Below, in pieces: positions 51,798-61,331 of a stretch of DNA of 64,000 nucleotides. Source of the stretch: Trujillonella endophytica (GTDB lineage: Bacteria; Actinomycetota; Actinomycetes; Mycobacteriales; Geodermatophilaceae); NCBI RefSeq assembly GCF_900110555.1, contig NZ_FOEE01000004.1, positions 62,001 to 126,000 of the forward strand, given 5' to 3'. A model generated the notes under the pieces. The model was not told the origin of the DNA. It saw nothing but the letters and a program-made list of their open reading frames with translations, and ran no database searches. How positions within the stretch are numbered: position 1 is the first letter of the stretch; each line of letters begins with the position of its first letter. A program made the translations under genes and the position numbers.

Positions 51798-53099
51798 ATG
51801 TGTTCGAGATTCGAGGGTGACGCCGTGCCCACCGAGGCCGCTGGATCGTCGTGCCCCGACCTGTTCGGACTGGGGTTGGACGAGTTGGCCGGGCGGGTGC
51901 GGGACGGGCTGGCGGCGGTGAACCGGGCGGCGGCGGAGTTGACCCGGCTGGTGCGGATGGCCGACGCGCGACAGCTGCCGGAGCGCGACGGCCTGCGGTC
52001 GATGACGTCCTGGCTGGTGGGGCATGCCGGGATGGCTCCGGCGGCGGCGGCGCGGGTGGTGGCGCACGGCCGGGCGCTGGCGCACCTGCCGGCGATGGAC
52101 GCCGCCTACGCCGCCGGGGCGGTGACCGGTGAGCACGTGACCGAGGCGGCGAAGGCGGTCACGCCCCGGCGGCTGGGGCAGGCCGCCGACGCCGGGATCG
52201 ACGTCGGCCGGATCGATGCCGCCCTGGCCACCGTCGCCACCTGCCAGCCGTTCGCGAAGCTGGGCGAGGCCGTGGAGCGGTACCTGGCGCAGCTGGATCC
52301 CGACGGGCCCGAACCCGATCCCGCCGTCGAGCGGGAGTTCACGATGACCACCCACGCCGACGGGTCGGTGTCGGGCCGCTTCCACCTCGACGCCGTGGGC
52401 GGAGCGAAGGTCAAGGCCGCGATCGAGCCGATCGCCGCCACCTCGCGCACCGCCGGCGACGACCGCACCCGCCGCCAGCGCTACGGCGACGCGCTGGTCC
52501 AGCTGTCGGATCTGGCCCTGGCCGGCGGCGAGCTGCCGGTGCTGCGGACCCGCAAGCCGCAGATCGGCGCGATCGTCGGCCTGGACGCCCTGGTCGACCC
52601 GGACGTGGGCCGCGCTGCCGGGCAGCTGGACGTCGGCGCGCTGCTCTCCGCCGCCCGGGCCCGCTGGCTGGCCTGTGACTCCGACGTGGCCCGCATCGTC
52701 CTGGGCCCCGACGGGGTGCTGCGCGATCTGGGCCGCGAACACCGGGTGGTCGACCGGCACCTGCGCCGCGCGGTCGACCTGCGCGACAACGGCTGCGTGT
52801 TCACCGGCTGCACCGCCCCGCCCTGGTGGTGCGAGGCCCACCACCTGCTGCACTGGGCCTTCGGCGGCAAGACCGAACTGGAGAACCTCGCCTCCCTCTG
52901 CGAACGCCACCACGCCAAGGTCCACCACGGCTACCGCATCGAACGCCTTCCCGACGGCACCTGGCGCACCCGGCGCCCCGACGGCACGCAGATCCACATC
53001 CCCCACCGCTTGCCGCCAGAGGACCCCCTCATCGGCCACGACGACACGTCCAGCGCGGCCCTGATCGACCCCGGCTCGCTCCTGCTCGCCGGAGTCTGA
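51798..53099 (+). CDS. 13E12/DUF222 HNH endonuclease-like protein
   Basis: 433 residues. A DUF222 helical region (about 25-310) precedes an HNH domain with CVFTGCTAPPWWCEAHHLLHW and LASLCERHHAKVHH. Cysteines and histidines for the metal site are intact. Proteins of this type are present in many copies in actinobacteria and some behave as mobile repeats. A direct role (defence, repair, mobility) is not shown. It lies between tag and an exporter on the opposite strand. Confidence 0.85.
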   Translation: MCSRFEGDAVPTEAAGSSCPDLFGLGLDELAGRVRDGLAAVNRAAAELTRLVRMADARQLPERDGLRSMTSWLVGHAGMAPAAAARVVAHGRALAHLPAMDAAYAAGAVTGEHVTEAAKAVTPRRLGQAADAGIDVGRIDAALATVATCQPFAKLGEAVERYLAQLDPDGPEPDPAVEREFTMTTHADGSVSGRFHLDAVGGAKVKAAIEPIAATSRTAGDDRTRRQRYGDALVQLSDLALAGGELPVLRTRKPQIGAIVGLDALVDPDVGRAAGQLDVGALLSAARARWLACDSDVARIVLGPDGVLRDLGREHRVVDRHLRRAVDLRDNGCVFTGCTAPPWWCEAHHLLHWAFGGKTELENLASLCERHHAKVHHGYRIERLPDGTWRTRRPDGTQIHIPHRLPPEDPLIGHDDTSSAALIDPGSLLLAGV

Positions 53100-53220
53100 C
53101 CGGCCTGCCCGTGCTGGCAGGACCGGCCCGCCGCCACACCGCGCCACCTCAGCCGCCCACCACCCCCCGGTGAGCGGCCACAGGCGCGCGCCCGCTGCAC
53201 CAGCGCCCGAGCCCACGGGG

Positions 53221-54117
53221 TCAGGGGACCGGCGTCTCCACGGTCGGCTGCGCGGCGGTGCGGGGCTGGTTGCGGCGGGTCGCCAGCGCACAGCCCGCGA
53301 TGACCAGCGGCAGCCCGATCGCCAGGCCGAGGGTGAACGGCTCGTCGAGCAGCAGCACCCCGAGCAGCACCGCGACCGCGGGGTTGAGGAACGTGATCAC
53401 CAGCGCGCGCTGCGGACCGACCTCGCGGATGAGCGCGAAGAACAGCGACAACGCCAGCGCCGTGCACACCACCCCGAGCACGCCCACCGACAGCAGCGCC
53501 GACGCGGGGGCGTCGGCGACCTCGTCCAGCCGGGTCAGCGCGAACGGCGCGTACACGACGGCGGTCACCAGCAGCGCGATCGAGCTGGCCGCCACCCCTG
53601 GGACGTCGGCGAGCTTGCGGGTGACGATGAGCGGCGCCGTCCCGTACCCGACGACGACGAGCGCGACCGCGAGCAGCGGCACCCACTGCGCCCCGCCGAC
53701 GTCCAACCCGAGCAGCAGCGCGATGCCCACGACGCCGAGCCCCATGCCGGCCAGCCGGACCGGGGTGAGCCGCTCCTCCCCCAGCAGCCGCCCGGCGATC
53801 GCGGCCACGAAGGGCACCGCCGCCACCAGCAGCCCGGTGAGCGAGCTCGACAGCGACTGCTCGGCGTACCCGAGCAGGAGCCACGGCCCCGTCATCTCCA
53901 GCACAGTGAACGCCAGCAGGGGCCGCCAGTGCCGCAGCGCCGGCCGCAGGTGGCCGCGCGCGATCGTCCACGGCAGCAGCAGCGCGGCCCCGATCACGCA
54001 CCGGCCGAACACCACGACGACCGGCGACAGGTCCTCCACCGCCACCTTGATCAGCAGGTACGGCACGCCCCAGATGACCGACATGGCGAGGAACAGCACC
54101 CATCCCCGCCGGCTCAC
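53221..54117 (-). CDS. EamA/DMT-family transporter
   Basis: 298 residues, ten hydrophobic helices in two EamA repeats, opening with GWVLFLAMSVIWGVPYLLIKVAV. The second half has FLNPAVAVLLGVLLLDEPFTLG, a standard mark of RhaT/EamA proteins. The substrate cannot be deduced. It starts at a GTG and is divergent from the TfoX-like gene, 84 bp away. Confidence 0.86.
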   Translation of the reverse strand: MSRRGWVLFLAMSVIWGVPYLLIKVAVEDLSPVVVVFGRCVIGAALLLPWTIARGHLRPALRHWRPLLAFTVLEMTGPWLLLGYAEQSLSSSLTGLLVAAVPFVAAIAGRLLGEERLTPVRLAGMGLGVVGIALLLGLDVGGAQWVPLLAVALVVVGYGTAPLIVTRKLADVPGVAASSIALLVTAVVYAPFALTRLDEVADAPASALLSVGVLGVVCTALALSLFFALIREVGPQRALVITFLNPAVAVLLGVLLLDEPFTLGLAIGLPLVIAGCALATRRNQPRTAAQPTVETPVP

Positions 54118-54201
54118 CGAGCACCCCCGCTGACGTTCCGCACCCGGCCATCATGACGACCCCCTGGCCGTCGCCCGCCCCGGCCCGGCAGGCTCGCCCC
54201 C

Positions 54202-54534
54202 ATGAGCACGGCGGCCGACGGCGAGCGGCGACTCGCGGCCCTCGCCGAGGCCCTCTCCGGGGAGCCCGGCGTCGAACCGCCCGGTGCCGGCCCGCGCCGC
54301 TTCGGCTCCGCCGCGCTGAAGGTCGACGGCTCCATCGCCGCCATGGCCGTGGGCGGCTCCCTCGTGCTGAAGCTACCGAGGGCCCGGGTCGAGGCACTGC
54401 TCGCCGACGGCACCGGGACGCCGTTCCGCAGCGGCCGCGGGTCGCCGATGCGCGAGTGGGTCACCCTCGGCCCGGATGACACCACCGATGTCGAGCTCGC
54501 CCGCGAGGCACTCGCGTTCGTGCGGAAGGCCTGA
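54202..54534 (+). CDS. TfoX-N / MmcQ-like small protein
   Basis: 110 residues with an alpha/beta fold: [26 protein letters not shown] followed by REWVTLG resembles the TfoX N-terminal / MmcQ-YjbR group. Members are single-domain proteins of unsettled role, some DNA-binding. It lies 8 bp before the LysE-type gene and is probably cotranscribed with it. Confidence 0.7.
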   Translation: MSTAADGERRLAALAEALSGEPGVEPPGAGPRRFGSAALKVDGSIAAMAVGGSLVLKLPRARVEALLADGTGTPFRSGRGSPMREWVTLGPDDTTDVELAREALAFVRKA

Positions 54535-54542
54535 CCGCCACC

Positions 54543-55163
54543 GTGTCCGGCTACGGCTCCTTCCTCGCCTTCGCCGCGGTGCTCGTGCTCGTCCCGGGTC
54601 CCGACACCGCTGTCGTCGTCCGCAGCACGCTGACCGGCGGGCGGCGCCGCGGCACGTGGAGCGCGCTCGGCATCACCGCCTCCAACGCGGTCCAGGGCAC
54701 GGCGGCCGCAGCCGGGCTCGCCGCCGTCGTCGTCCGCGCCGAGCCGCTGTTCCAGGCGATCCGCTGGGCGGGGATCGCCTACCTGACCTACCTGGGCGTG
54801 CAGTCGCTGCGCTCGGCCCTGCGCGGGCGGTACCCGGCCTCGGACGAGGGGGCGTCGGTCGCCGGCGTCGCCGTGCGCGGCTTCCGCCAGGGGTTCCTCA
54901 GCAACATCACCAACCCGAAGGTGCTGGCCTTCTACCTCGCGGTGCTCCCCCAGTTCCTCGGGGAGGCGGCCGCCGTCCCCGTGCTCCTGGCGTTCGCCCT
55001 CACCCATGCGGTCATCGGGCTGGCCTGGTCGCTGGTCCTGGTCACGGGCCTGCACCGGTCACGGGCGGTGCTCGACCGCCGATCGGTGCGGAGGTCGATG
55101 GACGCGCTCACCGGCTGCGCCCTCCTCGGCTTCGGCGCCCGGCTGGCCGTCTCCCGCGGCTGA
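54543..55163 (+). CDS. LysE/RhtB-family exporter
   Basis: 206 residues with five or six helices. The family marks are VLVPGPDTAVVVRSTLTGG, GIAYLTYLGVQSLR and FRQGFLSNITNPKVLAFYLAVLPQF. It exports amino acids or homoserine-like compounds. The GTG start is 8 bp after the TfoX-like gene. The last codons recur twice in the following 80 bp as tandem repeats. Confidence 0.88.
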   Translation: MSGYGSFLAFAAVLVLVPGPDTAVVVRSTLTGGRRRGTWSALGITASNAVQGTAAAAGLAAVVVRAEPLFQAIRWAGIAYLTYLGVQSLRSALRGRYPASDEGASVAGVAVRGFRQGFLSNITNPKVLAFYLAVLPQFLGEAAAVPVLLAFALTHAVIGLAWSLVLVTGLHRSRAVLDRRSVRRSMDALTGCALLGFGARLAVSRG

Positions 55164-55240
55164 GGCGGGCGCCCGGCTGGCCGTTCCCCGCGGCTGAGAC
55201 GGGCGACCGGCCGTCTCCCGCGGCCGAGGCGGGCGGACGG
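55147..55240 (+). repeat. Three tandem repeats copied from the 3' end of the LysE gene
   Basis: Units at 55147-55180, 55181-55210 and 55211-55240 each start CCGT(C/T)TCCCCGCGGC-like and continue GAGGCGGGCG...CGG. The first covers the LysE stop codon; the other two repeat its last codons (AVPRG and a stop in unit 2) without a gene. A local slippage duplication explains them best. They lie before the convergent AlkD gene. Confidence 0.65.
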
Positions 55241-55246
55241 CAGTCC

Positions 55247-55963
55247 TCAGACCCGGCCGGCGAGGTAGTCGCGGCGCCGCTCGGCCGGGAATCGCTCGAT
55301 CGCGTACCGGAGCATCGTGCGCGGCATGCGGGCGTACCGCGGCCCGAGGAACGCCTCGGCCCGCGCCGGGTCCCGGTTGCCGACCTCCCGCAGCATCCAG
55401 CCGACGGCCTTGTGCACCAGATCTGCCGGGTCGGTGAGCAGCCGGTCGGCGATCCGCAGGGTCGCCTCGGGATGCCCCGCCCGCACCCCGGCGAACGTCG
55501 CCATCACCGCGATCCGCCGGTCCCAGACCGAGTCCGATCCGGCCAGCTCGTCCAGCAGCGGCCCGTCCAGCTCACCGCGGTCCAGCAGCCACGGCCCGAG
55601 GAGGTAGGGCGCCGAGGCGTCCACGAGGTCCCAGTTGTCCACGCGGTCGCGGCGGGCGAGGTACAGCTCGACGATCCGGGCGCGCTCGCCGTCGTCGGCC
55701 TTCTCGAAGCGGCGGACGAGCACGAACAGCGCCGTCAGCCGCTCCTCGTGCCACGGGCTGCCGAACAGGTCGTCGACGTCGGCGAGGGACGTCCCCGCGG
55801 CGTGCCGGCGGGCGATCGCGCGCTGCGGGGGGACGGCGATCCCGAGGAACCGGTCGCCCTCCCCGTAGCCGCCCGGCCGCACCTGGAAGTACCGGGCCAT
55901 GCCCGCGGCGCGCGCGTCGTCGGCGAGCTCCGCCAGCTCGGCCCGGATCGCGGCTGCCGACAC
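55247..55963 (-). CDS. AlkD-type DNA alkylation repair protein
   Basis: 238 residues of HEAT-like helical repeats: MARYFQVRPGGYGEGDRFLGIAVPPQR, WHEERLTALFVLVRRF, DNWDLVDASAPYLLG and VWDRRIAVMATFAGVR. AlkD flips or excises bulky N3- and N7-alkyl bases without the usual base pocket. The start is a GTG, and the gene lies 4 bp after the SRPBCC gene. Confidence 0.87.
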   Translation of the reverse strand: MSAAAIRAELAELADDARAAGMARYFQVRPGGYGEGDRFLGIAVPPQRAIARRHAAGTSLADVDDLFGSPWHEERLTALFVLVRRFEKADDGERARIVELYLARRDRVDNWDLVDASAPYLLGPWLLDRGELDGPLLDELAGSDSVWDRRIAVMATFAGVRAGHPEATLRIADRLLTDPADLVHKAVGWMLREVGNRDPARAEAFLGPRYARMPRTMLRYAIERFPAERRRDYLAGRV

Positions 55964-55967
55964 CGGC

Positions 55968-56432
55968 TCAGACGGGGTAGGTCCGCGCGAACTCGGCGAA
56001 CCGGCGCAGGGAGCGCCGCACCCCGAGGACGACGAACGGCTTGACCAGCGGCCAGCCCGCCACGCCGAGCAGGCCGAAGGGCAGCCACAGCTGCTCGGTC
56101 CAGACGAAGGCCGACCCCCCGCCCTCGCGCGGCTCCACCTCGAAGATGCCGGGCCCGCGCACGATCCGGCCGGTGTGCTGGACGACGACCCGGCTCGGCG
56201 GCTCCCACTCGGTGATCACCATCGTGTCGAGCACGCCCACGTGGCGGCGCCGGCCGGGCAGCTTCACCCCGGTGCGCGCGGCCAACCGCCCCTTCACCCC
56301 CTGCGCCGGACCGCCGACGGTCTCGACGTCGGTGGCGAGCATCCATTCGCCCTGCCGCGTCCAGTCCGTCAGCGCGGCCCAGACCCGCTCCGGAGGGGCG
56401 TCGATGTCGATCCGCTCGGTCAGCTCACGCAC
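55968..56432 (-). CDS. SRPBCC-family protein
   Basis: 154 residues: IDIDAPPERVWAALTDWTRQGEWM at the start and a C-terminal long helix VRRSLRRFAEFAR define a helix-grip ligand-binding fold (polyketide cyclase / dehydrase type). It overlaps the DivIVA-like gene by 8 bp, so the two are coupled. The ligand is unknown. Confidence 0.78.
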   Translation of the reverse strand: MRELTERIDIDAPPERVWAALTDWTRQGEWMLATDVETVGGPAQGVKGRLAARTGVKLPGRRRHVGVLDTMVITEWEPPSRVVVQHTGRIVRGPGIFEVEPREGGGSAFVWTEQLWLPFGLLGVAGWPLVKPFVVLGVRRSLRRFAEFARTYPV

Positions 56433-56853
56433 GGGGAGGCGCTCCGTTCCCGCTCGGGGCGGTGTCGGCGGATGGGGCGGTGTCGGCGGATGGGGCGGCG
56501 GACGGGTCCGCCGGTGCGGGTGCCGCCGGGTCCGGGGAGGCCGGCGCGGGATCGGCCGCCCCCAGCCGGGCGCGCAGCGCGGCGAGCTCCCGGTCGCGCT
56601 CGTCGAGCGTGGTGGCCAGCTGGTCCAGCAGCCAGTCGACCTCGGTCATCCGGTAGCCGCGGGCGGTCACCGAGATCCGCAGGACCCGCACGTCGTCGCC
56701 GGTGACCGCGCGGTCGGCGGGCAGCTCGACCGGTGAGCGGTCCAGCTCCGCCGGCGGCTGCGTCTCCCCCCGGCCGAGGAGGACCGAGGCGCCGAGGAAG
56801 AGCAGCCCGCCCACCAGCAGCACGGTGACGACGAAGACGACGACGGAGAGCAC
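56425..56853 (-). CDS. DivIVA-like membrane-anchored protein
   Basis: 142 residues. A hydrophobic helix (about 3-25) precedes RISVTARGYRMTEVDWLLDQLATTLDERDRELAALRARL, a shortened DivIVA domain (GY-x-M-x2-VD) with coiled coil. The tail is rich in alanine, proline, serine and aspartate, with two SADTAP repeats. DivIVA proteins mark curved membrane at poles and septa. The gene follows the LOG-family gene directly. Confidence 0.8.
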   Translation of the reverse strand: MLSVVVFVVTVLLVGGLLFLGASVLLGRGETQPPAELDRSPVELPADRAVTGDDVRVLRISVTARGYRMTEVDWLLDQLATTLDERDRELAALRARLGAADPAPASPDPAAPAPADPSAAPSADTAPSADTAPSGNGAPPRA

Positions 56854-56854
56854 G

Positions 56855-57691
56855 TCAGTCGTCGACCGGTCCGCTGTCGCGGGGCGCCCGCATGCCCCCG
56901 CCGTTGTCCCCCGGCTCGCGCCCCTGATCGGCGGCCCGGATGACGGCGACGACCTCGTCGACGTCGTCGGTCAGGGTGAACAGGTCCAGGTCGGCCGCGT
57001 TGATCGTGCCGGCGGGGACCATGGTCGACCGGATCCAGTCGATCAGCCCCGACCAGTAGGCCGTGCCGAACAGCACCACGGGGAAGCGCGTGACCTTGCG
57101 GGTCTGCACCAGGGTCAGCGCCTCGAACAGCTCGTCGAGCGTGCCGAAGCCGCCGGGAAGGATGACGAACGCCTGCGCGTACTTCACGAACATCGTCTTG
57201 CGGATGAAGAAGTAGCGGAAGGCGATGCCGACGTCGACCCACTCGTTGAGCTCCTGCTCGAACGGCAGCTCGATGCCGAGGCCGACCGAGAGGCCGTCCG
57301 CCTCGCACGCCCCACGGTTGGCCGCCTCCATCGCACCGGGACCACCGCCGGTGATCACCGCGTACCCGGCCCGCGCGAGCGCCGCGCCGACCTCCACGCC
57401 GGCGGCGTAGAACGGGTCGTCGGGCTTGGTCCGGGCGCTGCCGAAGACGCTGACCGCCTTGGGCAGCTCCGCGAGCAGGCCGAAGCCCTCGACGAACTCG
57501 CTCTGGATCCGCAGCACGCGCCAGGGGTCGGTGTGCACCCAGTCGGTGGGGCCGCGGCGGTCCAGCAGCCGCTGGTCGGTCGTCGTCCCGACGGTCCGGG
57601 GGTCCGGCTCGCCACCGCGCAGCATCACCGGCCCGCGGTGACGGGTCGGCCGCGGCCTGCGACCCTCGGCCGGCTCGGGCGTGGTGGTCAT
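56855..57691 (-). CDS. TIGR00730/LOG-family Rossmann protein
   Basis: 278 residues. VSVFGSARTKPDDPFY, VITGGGPGAMEAANRGA and VILPGGFGTLDELFEALTL form the LOG signature (PGG-x-GT-x2-E), known from cytokinin-nucleotide phosphoribohydrolases and once misnamed lysine decarboxylase. It probably cleaves a nucleoside 5'-monophosphate. About 60 extra basic residues precede the fold. It lies 29 bp from dapE on the same strand. Confidence 0.85.
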   Translation of the reverse strand: MTTTPEPAEGRRPRPTRHRGPVMLRGGEPDPRTVGTTTDQRLLDRRGPTDWVHTDPWRVLRIQSEFVEGFGLLAELPKAVSVFGSARTKPDDPFYAAGVEVGAALARAGYAVITGGGPGAMEAANRGACEADGLSVGLGIELPFEQELNEWVDVGIAFRYFFIRKTMFVKYAQAFVILPGGFGTLDELFEALTLVQTRKVTRFPVVLFGTAYWSGLIDWIRSTMVPAGTINAADLDLFTLTDDVDEVVAVIRAADQGREPGDNGGGMRAPRDSGPVDD

Positions 57692-57720
57692 GGGGGGGAG
57701 GTCCTCCGGGGGATCGGGAG

Positions 57721-58827
57721 TCAGGCGGGCGGGGCGGAGAGGTAGGCGACCAGCGCGTCCTCGGCGGGCTGCAGCCGCTCCACCAGGACCGACTCCTCCC
57801 GGGTGTGCGCCAGCTGGGGATCGCCCGGGCCGTAGTTGACGGCGGGGATGCCGAAGGCGGCGAACCGGGCGACGTCGGTCCAGCCGAGCTTCGCGCGCGG
57901 GGGGCGGCCGACGGCAGCGACGAACGCCGCCGCCGCGGGCTCGGCGAGCCCCGGCAGCGCACCGGCGGCGTTGTCCACCACGGTGAGCGTCACGCCCGCG
58001 GCGAGCGCGTCGGCGAACACCTCGCGGACGTGGGCCTCGGCGGCGTCGGCGTCCCGGTCCGGCGCGTACCGGAAGTTCACCGTCACGCGGCACTCGTCGG
58101 GCACGACGTTGCCGGCGACCCCGCCCTCGATCCGCACGGCGTTCAGGCCCTCGCGGAACAGGCAGCCGTCGATCTCGACCTGGCGCGCGTCGTAGGCCGC
58201 GAGCGTGCCGAGGATCGGCGCCGCACCGTGGACGGCGTTCACCCCGAGCCAGCTGCGCGCACTGTGCGCCCGCCGGCCGGGCACCTCGAGCACCGCGCGC
58301 AGCGTCCCCTGGCACCCGCCCTCGATCTCGCCGTCGGTGGGCTCCAGCAGGATCGCGAGGTCGCCGTACAGCCAGCCGCGCCGCTCGCGGGCGACCCGGC
58401 CGAGGCCGTTGCGCACCGCCTCGACCTCTTCGTTGTCGTAGAGCACGAAGGTGAGGTCGTGCGCGGGCTCGGCACCGGGGACGCCGAACCGGGCGGCCAG
58501 CCGCAGGATCACGGCGTCGCCGGACTTCATGTCGCTGGTCCCGCAGCCGTGCAGCCGGTCGCCGTCGAGCCGGCTGGGCACGTTGTCCGCGATCGGGACC
58601 GTGTCCAGGTGCCCGGCCAGCACGACCCGGCTCGGGCGGCCGAGGTTGGTCCGGGCGAGCACCGAGTCCCCGACCCGCTCCACCTCCAGCCCGCCCAGCG
58701 CGCGCAGCGCCGCCTCGACCGCGTCGGCCAGCGCGCCCTCGTCGCCCGACACCGAGGGGGCGTCGACGAGTGCACGGGTGAGCGTGAGGACGTCGGCGTG
58801 GAGATCGAGGGGAGGGACGGCGCTCAC
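57721..58827 (-). CDS. dapE: Succinyl-diaminopimelate desuccinylase
   Basis: 368 residues from the GTG at 58827. The M20 metal site is complete: AGHLDTVP (H73, D75), TSDMKSG (D99) and YDNEEVE (E133/E134), with NFRYAPDRD in the lid domain. It hydrolyses N-succinyl-LL-diaminopimelate for lysine and peptidoglycan. It is divergent from dapD, and dapC is 2.5 kb away, so the succinylase branch is nearly complete here. The frame is open upstream to 58950. Confidence 0.9.
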   Translation of the reverse strand: MSAVPPLDLHADVLTLTRALVDAPSVSGDEGALADAVEAALRALGGLEVERVGDSVLARTNLGRPSRVVLAGHLDTVPIADNVPSRLDGDRLHGCGTSDMKSGDAVILRLAARFGVPGAEPAHDLTFVLYDNEEVEAVRNGLGRVARERRGWLYGDLAILLEPTDGEIEGGCQGTLRAVLEVPGRRAHSARSWLGVNAVHGAAPILGTLAAYDARQVEIDGCLFREGLNAVRIEGGVAGNVVPDECRVTVNFRYAPDRDADAAEAHVREVFADALAAGVTLTVVDNAAGALPGLAEPAAAAFVAAVGRPPRAKLGWTDVARFAAFGIPAVNYGPGDPQLAHTREESVLVERLQPAEDALVAYLSAPPA

Positions 58828-58934
58828 GGTCGCCGAGCCTAGATGACGGGCCCCTCCGCTCCCCGCCGCTCGCACGGTCACGGCAGGCCCCTGCGCAGCG
58901 GCCGGGAACGGGCCGCTGGGTACCGTCCTGCACC

Positions 58935-59909
58935 GTGACTGACGCCGCACCCCGCTCCGCCGTCGCCGCCGGGCTGGCCACCGTGACCCGCTCCGGCACC
59001 GTCCTCGACGTCTGGTACCCCGAGCCCACCCTCGGTGCCCCCGCCGGCGCCGCGAACGGCACCGCCCAGCTCGGCGCCCTCGAGCTGTCCGGGGAGCTCG
59101 GCCCCGACTACGGCGGGCTGGTGCGCACCGACGACGCGCGCGGCGTGGAGGTCGTCGCCGTCCGCACGGTGATCACCGACCTGGCCGCGCCGCCGGTCGA
59201 CACCTACGACGTCTGGCTGCGCCTGCACCTGCTCAGCCACCGGCTGATCCGCCCGCACGGCGCGGACCTGACCGGGATCTTCGGCCTGCTCACCAACGTG
59301 GCGTGGACCAGCGCCGGGCCCGTCGAGGCGGCCGGGTTCAACGCCCACCGGCTGCGCGCCGCGGTGGGGAACGTGACGGTGTTCGGCGTCGACAAGTTCC
59401 CGAAGATGACCGACTACGTCATCCCCTCCGGCGTCCGCATCGCCGACGCCGACCGGGTCCGGCTGGGCGCGCACCTGGCCGAGGGGACGACGGTCATGCA
59501 CGAGGGCTTCGTCAACTTCAACGCCGGCACGCTGGGCCCCTCGATGGTGGAGGGCCGGATCAGCGCGGGCGTCGTCGTCGGCGCCGACAGCGACATCGGC
59601 GGCGGCGCGTCGATCATGGGGACGCTCTCCGGCGGCGGCAAGGAGGTCGTCTCCATCGGCAGCGGCTGCCTGCTGGGCGCCAACGCCGGAGTGGGCATCT
59701 CTCTCGGCGACGGGTGCGTCGTGGAGGCCGGCTGCTACGTGACGGCGGGGTCCCGGGTGACGCTGCCTGACGGCTCCACCGTCAAGGCCCGCGAGCTCTC
59801 CGGCCGCAGCGGCCTGCTCTTCCGGCGCAACAGCGTGAGCGGCGCCCTCGAGGCCCTGCCGCGCGCCGGCGAGTGGGGCGCGCTCAACGCCGACCTGCAC
59901 GCGAACTAG
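58935..59909 (+). CDS. dapD: Tetrahydrodipicolinate N-succinyltransferase
   Basis: 324 residues. The N-terminal domain leads to a left-handed beta-helix (about 170-290: [52 protein letters not shown]), the actinobacterial DapD type. It succinylates tetrahydrodipicolinate from succinyl-CoA. It starts with GTG 107 bp from the divergent dapE. Confidence 0.92.
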   Translation: MTDAAPRSAVAAGLATVTRSGTVLDVWYPEPTLGAPAGAANGTAQLGALELSGELGPDYGGLVRTDDARGVEVVAVRTVITDLAAPPVDTYDVWLRLHLLSHRLIRPHGADLTGIFGLLTNVAWTSAGPVEAAGFNAHRLRAAVGNVTVFGVDKFPKMTDYVIPSGVRIADADRVRLGAHLAEGTTVMHEGFVNFNAGTLGPSMVEGRISAGVVVGADSDIGGGASIMGTLSGGGKEVVSIGSGCLLGANAGVGISLGDGCVVEAGCYVTAGSRVTLPDGSTVKARELSGRSGLLFRRNSVSGALEALPRAGEWGALNADLHAN

Positions 59910-59963
59910 GGCCCGGCGCCGCTTCCAGGGTTCGGCCAGGGAGCCGACCTACCCTCGGAGGCG

Positions 59964-60899
59964 ATGTCCAGCCCCCGGCACCGCCGCCCCCGGTCGGGTG
60001 CGCGCCGCACGACCGGGCGACGGTCGGGCGGTCCGCGCCCGCGACCGCGGCCGTCGGGGGCGACGCGCGCCCGGAGGCGCCGCGGCCGCCGCCGGGTTCC
60101 CCCGGCCCTGCTGGGCTGGGGAGCCGCCCTCGTCGCCCTCGCGGTGGTCGTGGTGCTCGGGGTCCGGATGGCCGGGGACCGGACGCCGGCGTCGGCGACC
60201 GGCCGGTGCTCCGTCGCGGGCAGCGAGCTCGAGCTCGACGGGGAGCAAGCGGCGTCGGCGGCCACCATCGCGGCGGTGGCCCGCTCGCGCGGCCTGCCCG
60301 AGCGGGCCGTCGTCATCGCGCTGGCGACCGCCCAGCAGGAGTCGACGCTGCGCAACCTCGACCACGGCGACCGGGACTCCCTCGGCCTCTTCCAGCAGCG
60401 CCCCTCGCAGGGCTGGGGATCGCCCGAGCAGGTCCGGGATCCGGTGTACGCCGCGGGGAAGTTCTACGACCGGCTGGTCGAGGTGCCCGGCTGGGAAACC
60501 GGGCGCCTCACCGAGGTCTCGCAGTCCGTCCAGCGCTCGGGCTTCCCCGAGGCGTACCAGAAGCACGAGCCGATGGCGCAGACGCTCACGTCGGCGCTGC
60601 TGACCGGCGGGCTGAGCTGCTCCTGGGAGCCGCAGGAGGTCGGCGGCCGGCTGAGCGAGCGCACCTCGGCGGCCGCCGGGCGGGCCGAGCGGGAGCTCGG
60701 GGTCTCCGCGAGCGAGGAGTTCGGGGCCGTGTCCCTCGACCCGGCCGCCGGCTGGCTCGGGGCCACATGGGCGGTGGCCCACGCCGAGGGGCTGCAGGTC
60801 GAGTCGGTCGCCTACGCCGGCCGGACGTGGACGCCCGAGGGCGGCTGGGCCGACTCCGGGGCCGGCGCCGGGGCCGTCCGCCTCGAACTGCGCGCCTGA
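59964..60899 (+). CDS. Membrane-anchored lysozyme-like protein
   Basis: 311 residues. The first 45 are strongly basic, then one helix (about 48-68) and an extracytoplasmic part. The segment ALATAQQESTLRNLDHGDRDSLGLFQQRPSQGWG resembles the catalytic glutamate region of lysozyme-like muramidases and lytic transglycosylases. Enzyme activity on peptidoglycan is likely but not certain, because the overall similarity is weak. It follows dapD by 54 bp. Confidence 0.72.
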   Translation: MSSPRHRRPRSGARRTTGRRSGGPRPRPRPSGATRARRRRGRRRVPPALLGWGAALVALAVVVVLGVRMAGDRTPASATGRCSVAGSELELDGEQAASAATIAAVARSRGLPERAVVIALATAQQESTLRNLDHGDRDSLGLFQQRPSQGWGSPEQVRDPVYAAGKFYDRLVEVPGWETGRLTEVSQSVQRSGFPEAYQKHEPMAQTLTSALLTGGLSCSWEPQEVGGRLSERTSAAAGRAERELGVSASEEFGAVSLDPAAGWLGATWAVAHAEGLQVESVAYAGRTWTPEGGWADSGAGAGAVRLELRA

Positions 60900-60909
60900 G
60901 CCCCCGGTC

Positions 60910-61068
60910 TCAGGCCACGCGCAGCCGCAGGGCGTAGAGCTCCGGGTGGTCGGCGAACGCCGGCTCCCCGGGCAGGCGCCGGTCGGGGATGCCGACGCTC
61001 CAGGTCTGGGCCAGGGCGAGCAGCGACACGACGGCGAGGACGGCGAGCAGGACGACGAACAGGGTCAT
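60910..61068 (-). CDS. Small single-helix membrane protein
   Basis: 52 residues: hydrophobic helix at 1-20 (MTLFVVLLAVLAVVSLLALA) followed by a short polar part. GGAGG lies seven bases before the ATG but sits inside the palindrome CGGAGGACCTCCG (61069-61081), which could hide it. No family is known. It is convergent with the lysozyme-like gene. Confidence 0.6.
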   Translation of the reverse strand: MTLFVVLLAVLAVVSLLALAQTWSVGIPDRRLPGEPAFADHPELYALRLRVA

Positions 61069-61081
61069 CGGAGGACCTCCG

Positions 61082-61331
61082 GGTGCGGGGGCGCGGTGCC
61101 CCGGGACGGGAGCGCCGTCCCGATGTCCGCGGCGGCGCGACACGACGGTGCGCCCGGCCGCTTGCGCGGGGGTGGCGGTGCACTGGCACCGCACTGGAGG
61201 CCTGCGGACGGCGTCTGCCCGACGGGTCCCGGGTCGAGCCGGGCGGTCGCCGCCGGAGCCGCCCCACGGCGCGGCTCCACGGGCGGAGGACCGGCCCCAC
61301 GTCGGCCCGGGAGGGGCCGGCGACCGCGGCC
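61082..61331. other. GC-rich gap between the small membrane gene and dapC
   Basis: 250 bp with no convincing gene on either strand. It should hold the promoter of the small membrane gene and the transcript end of dapC. No clean long hairpin was found. Confidence 0.4.
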
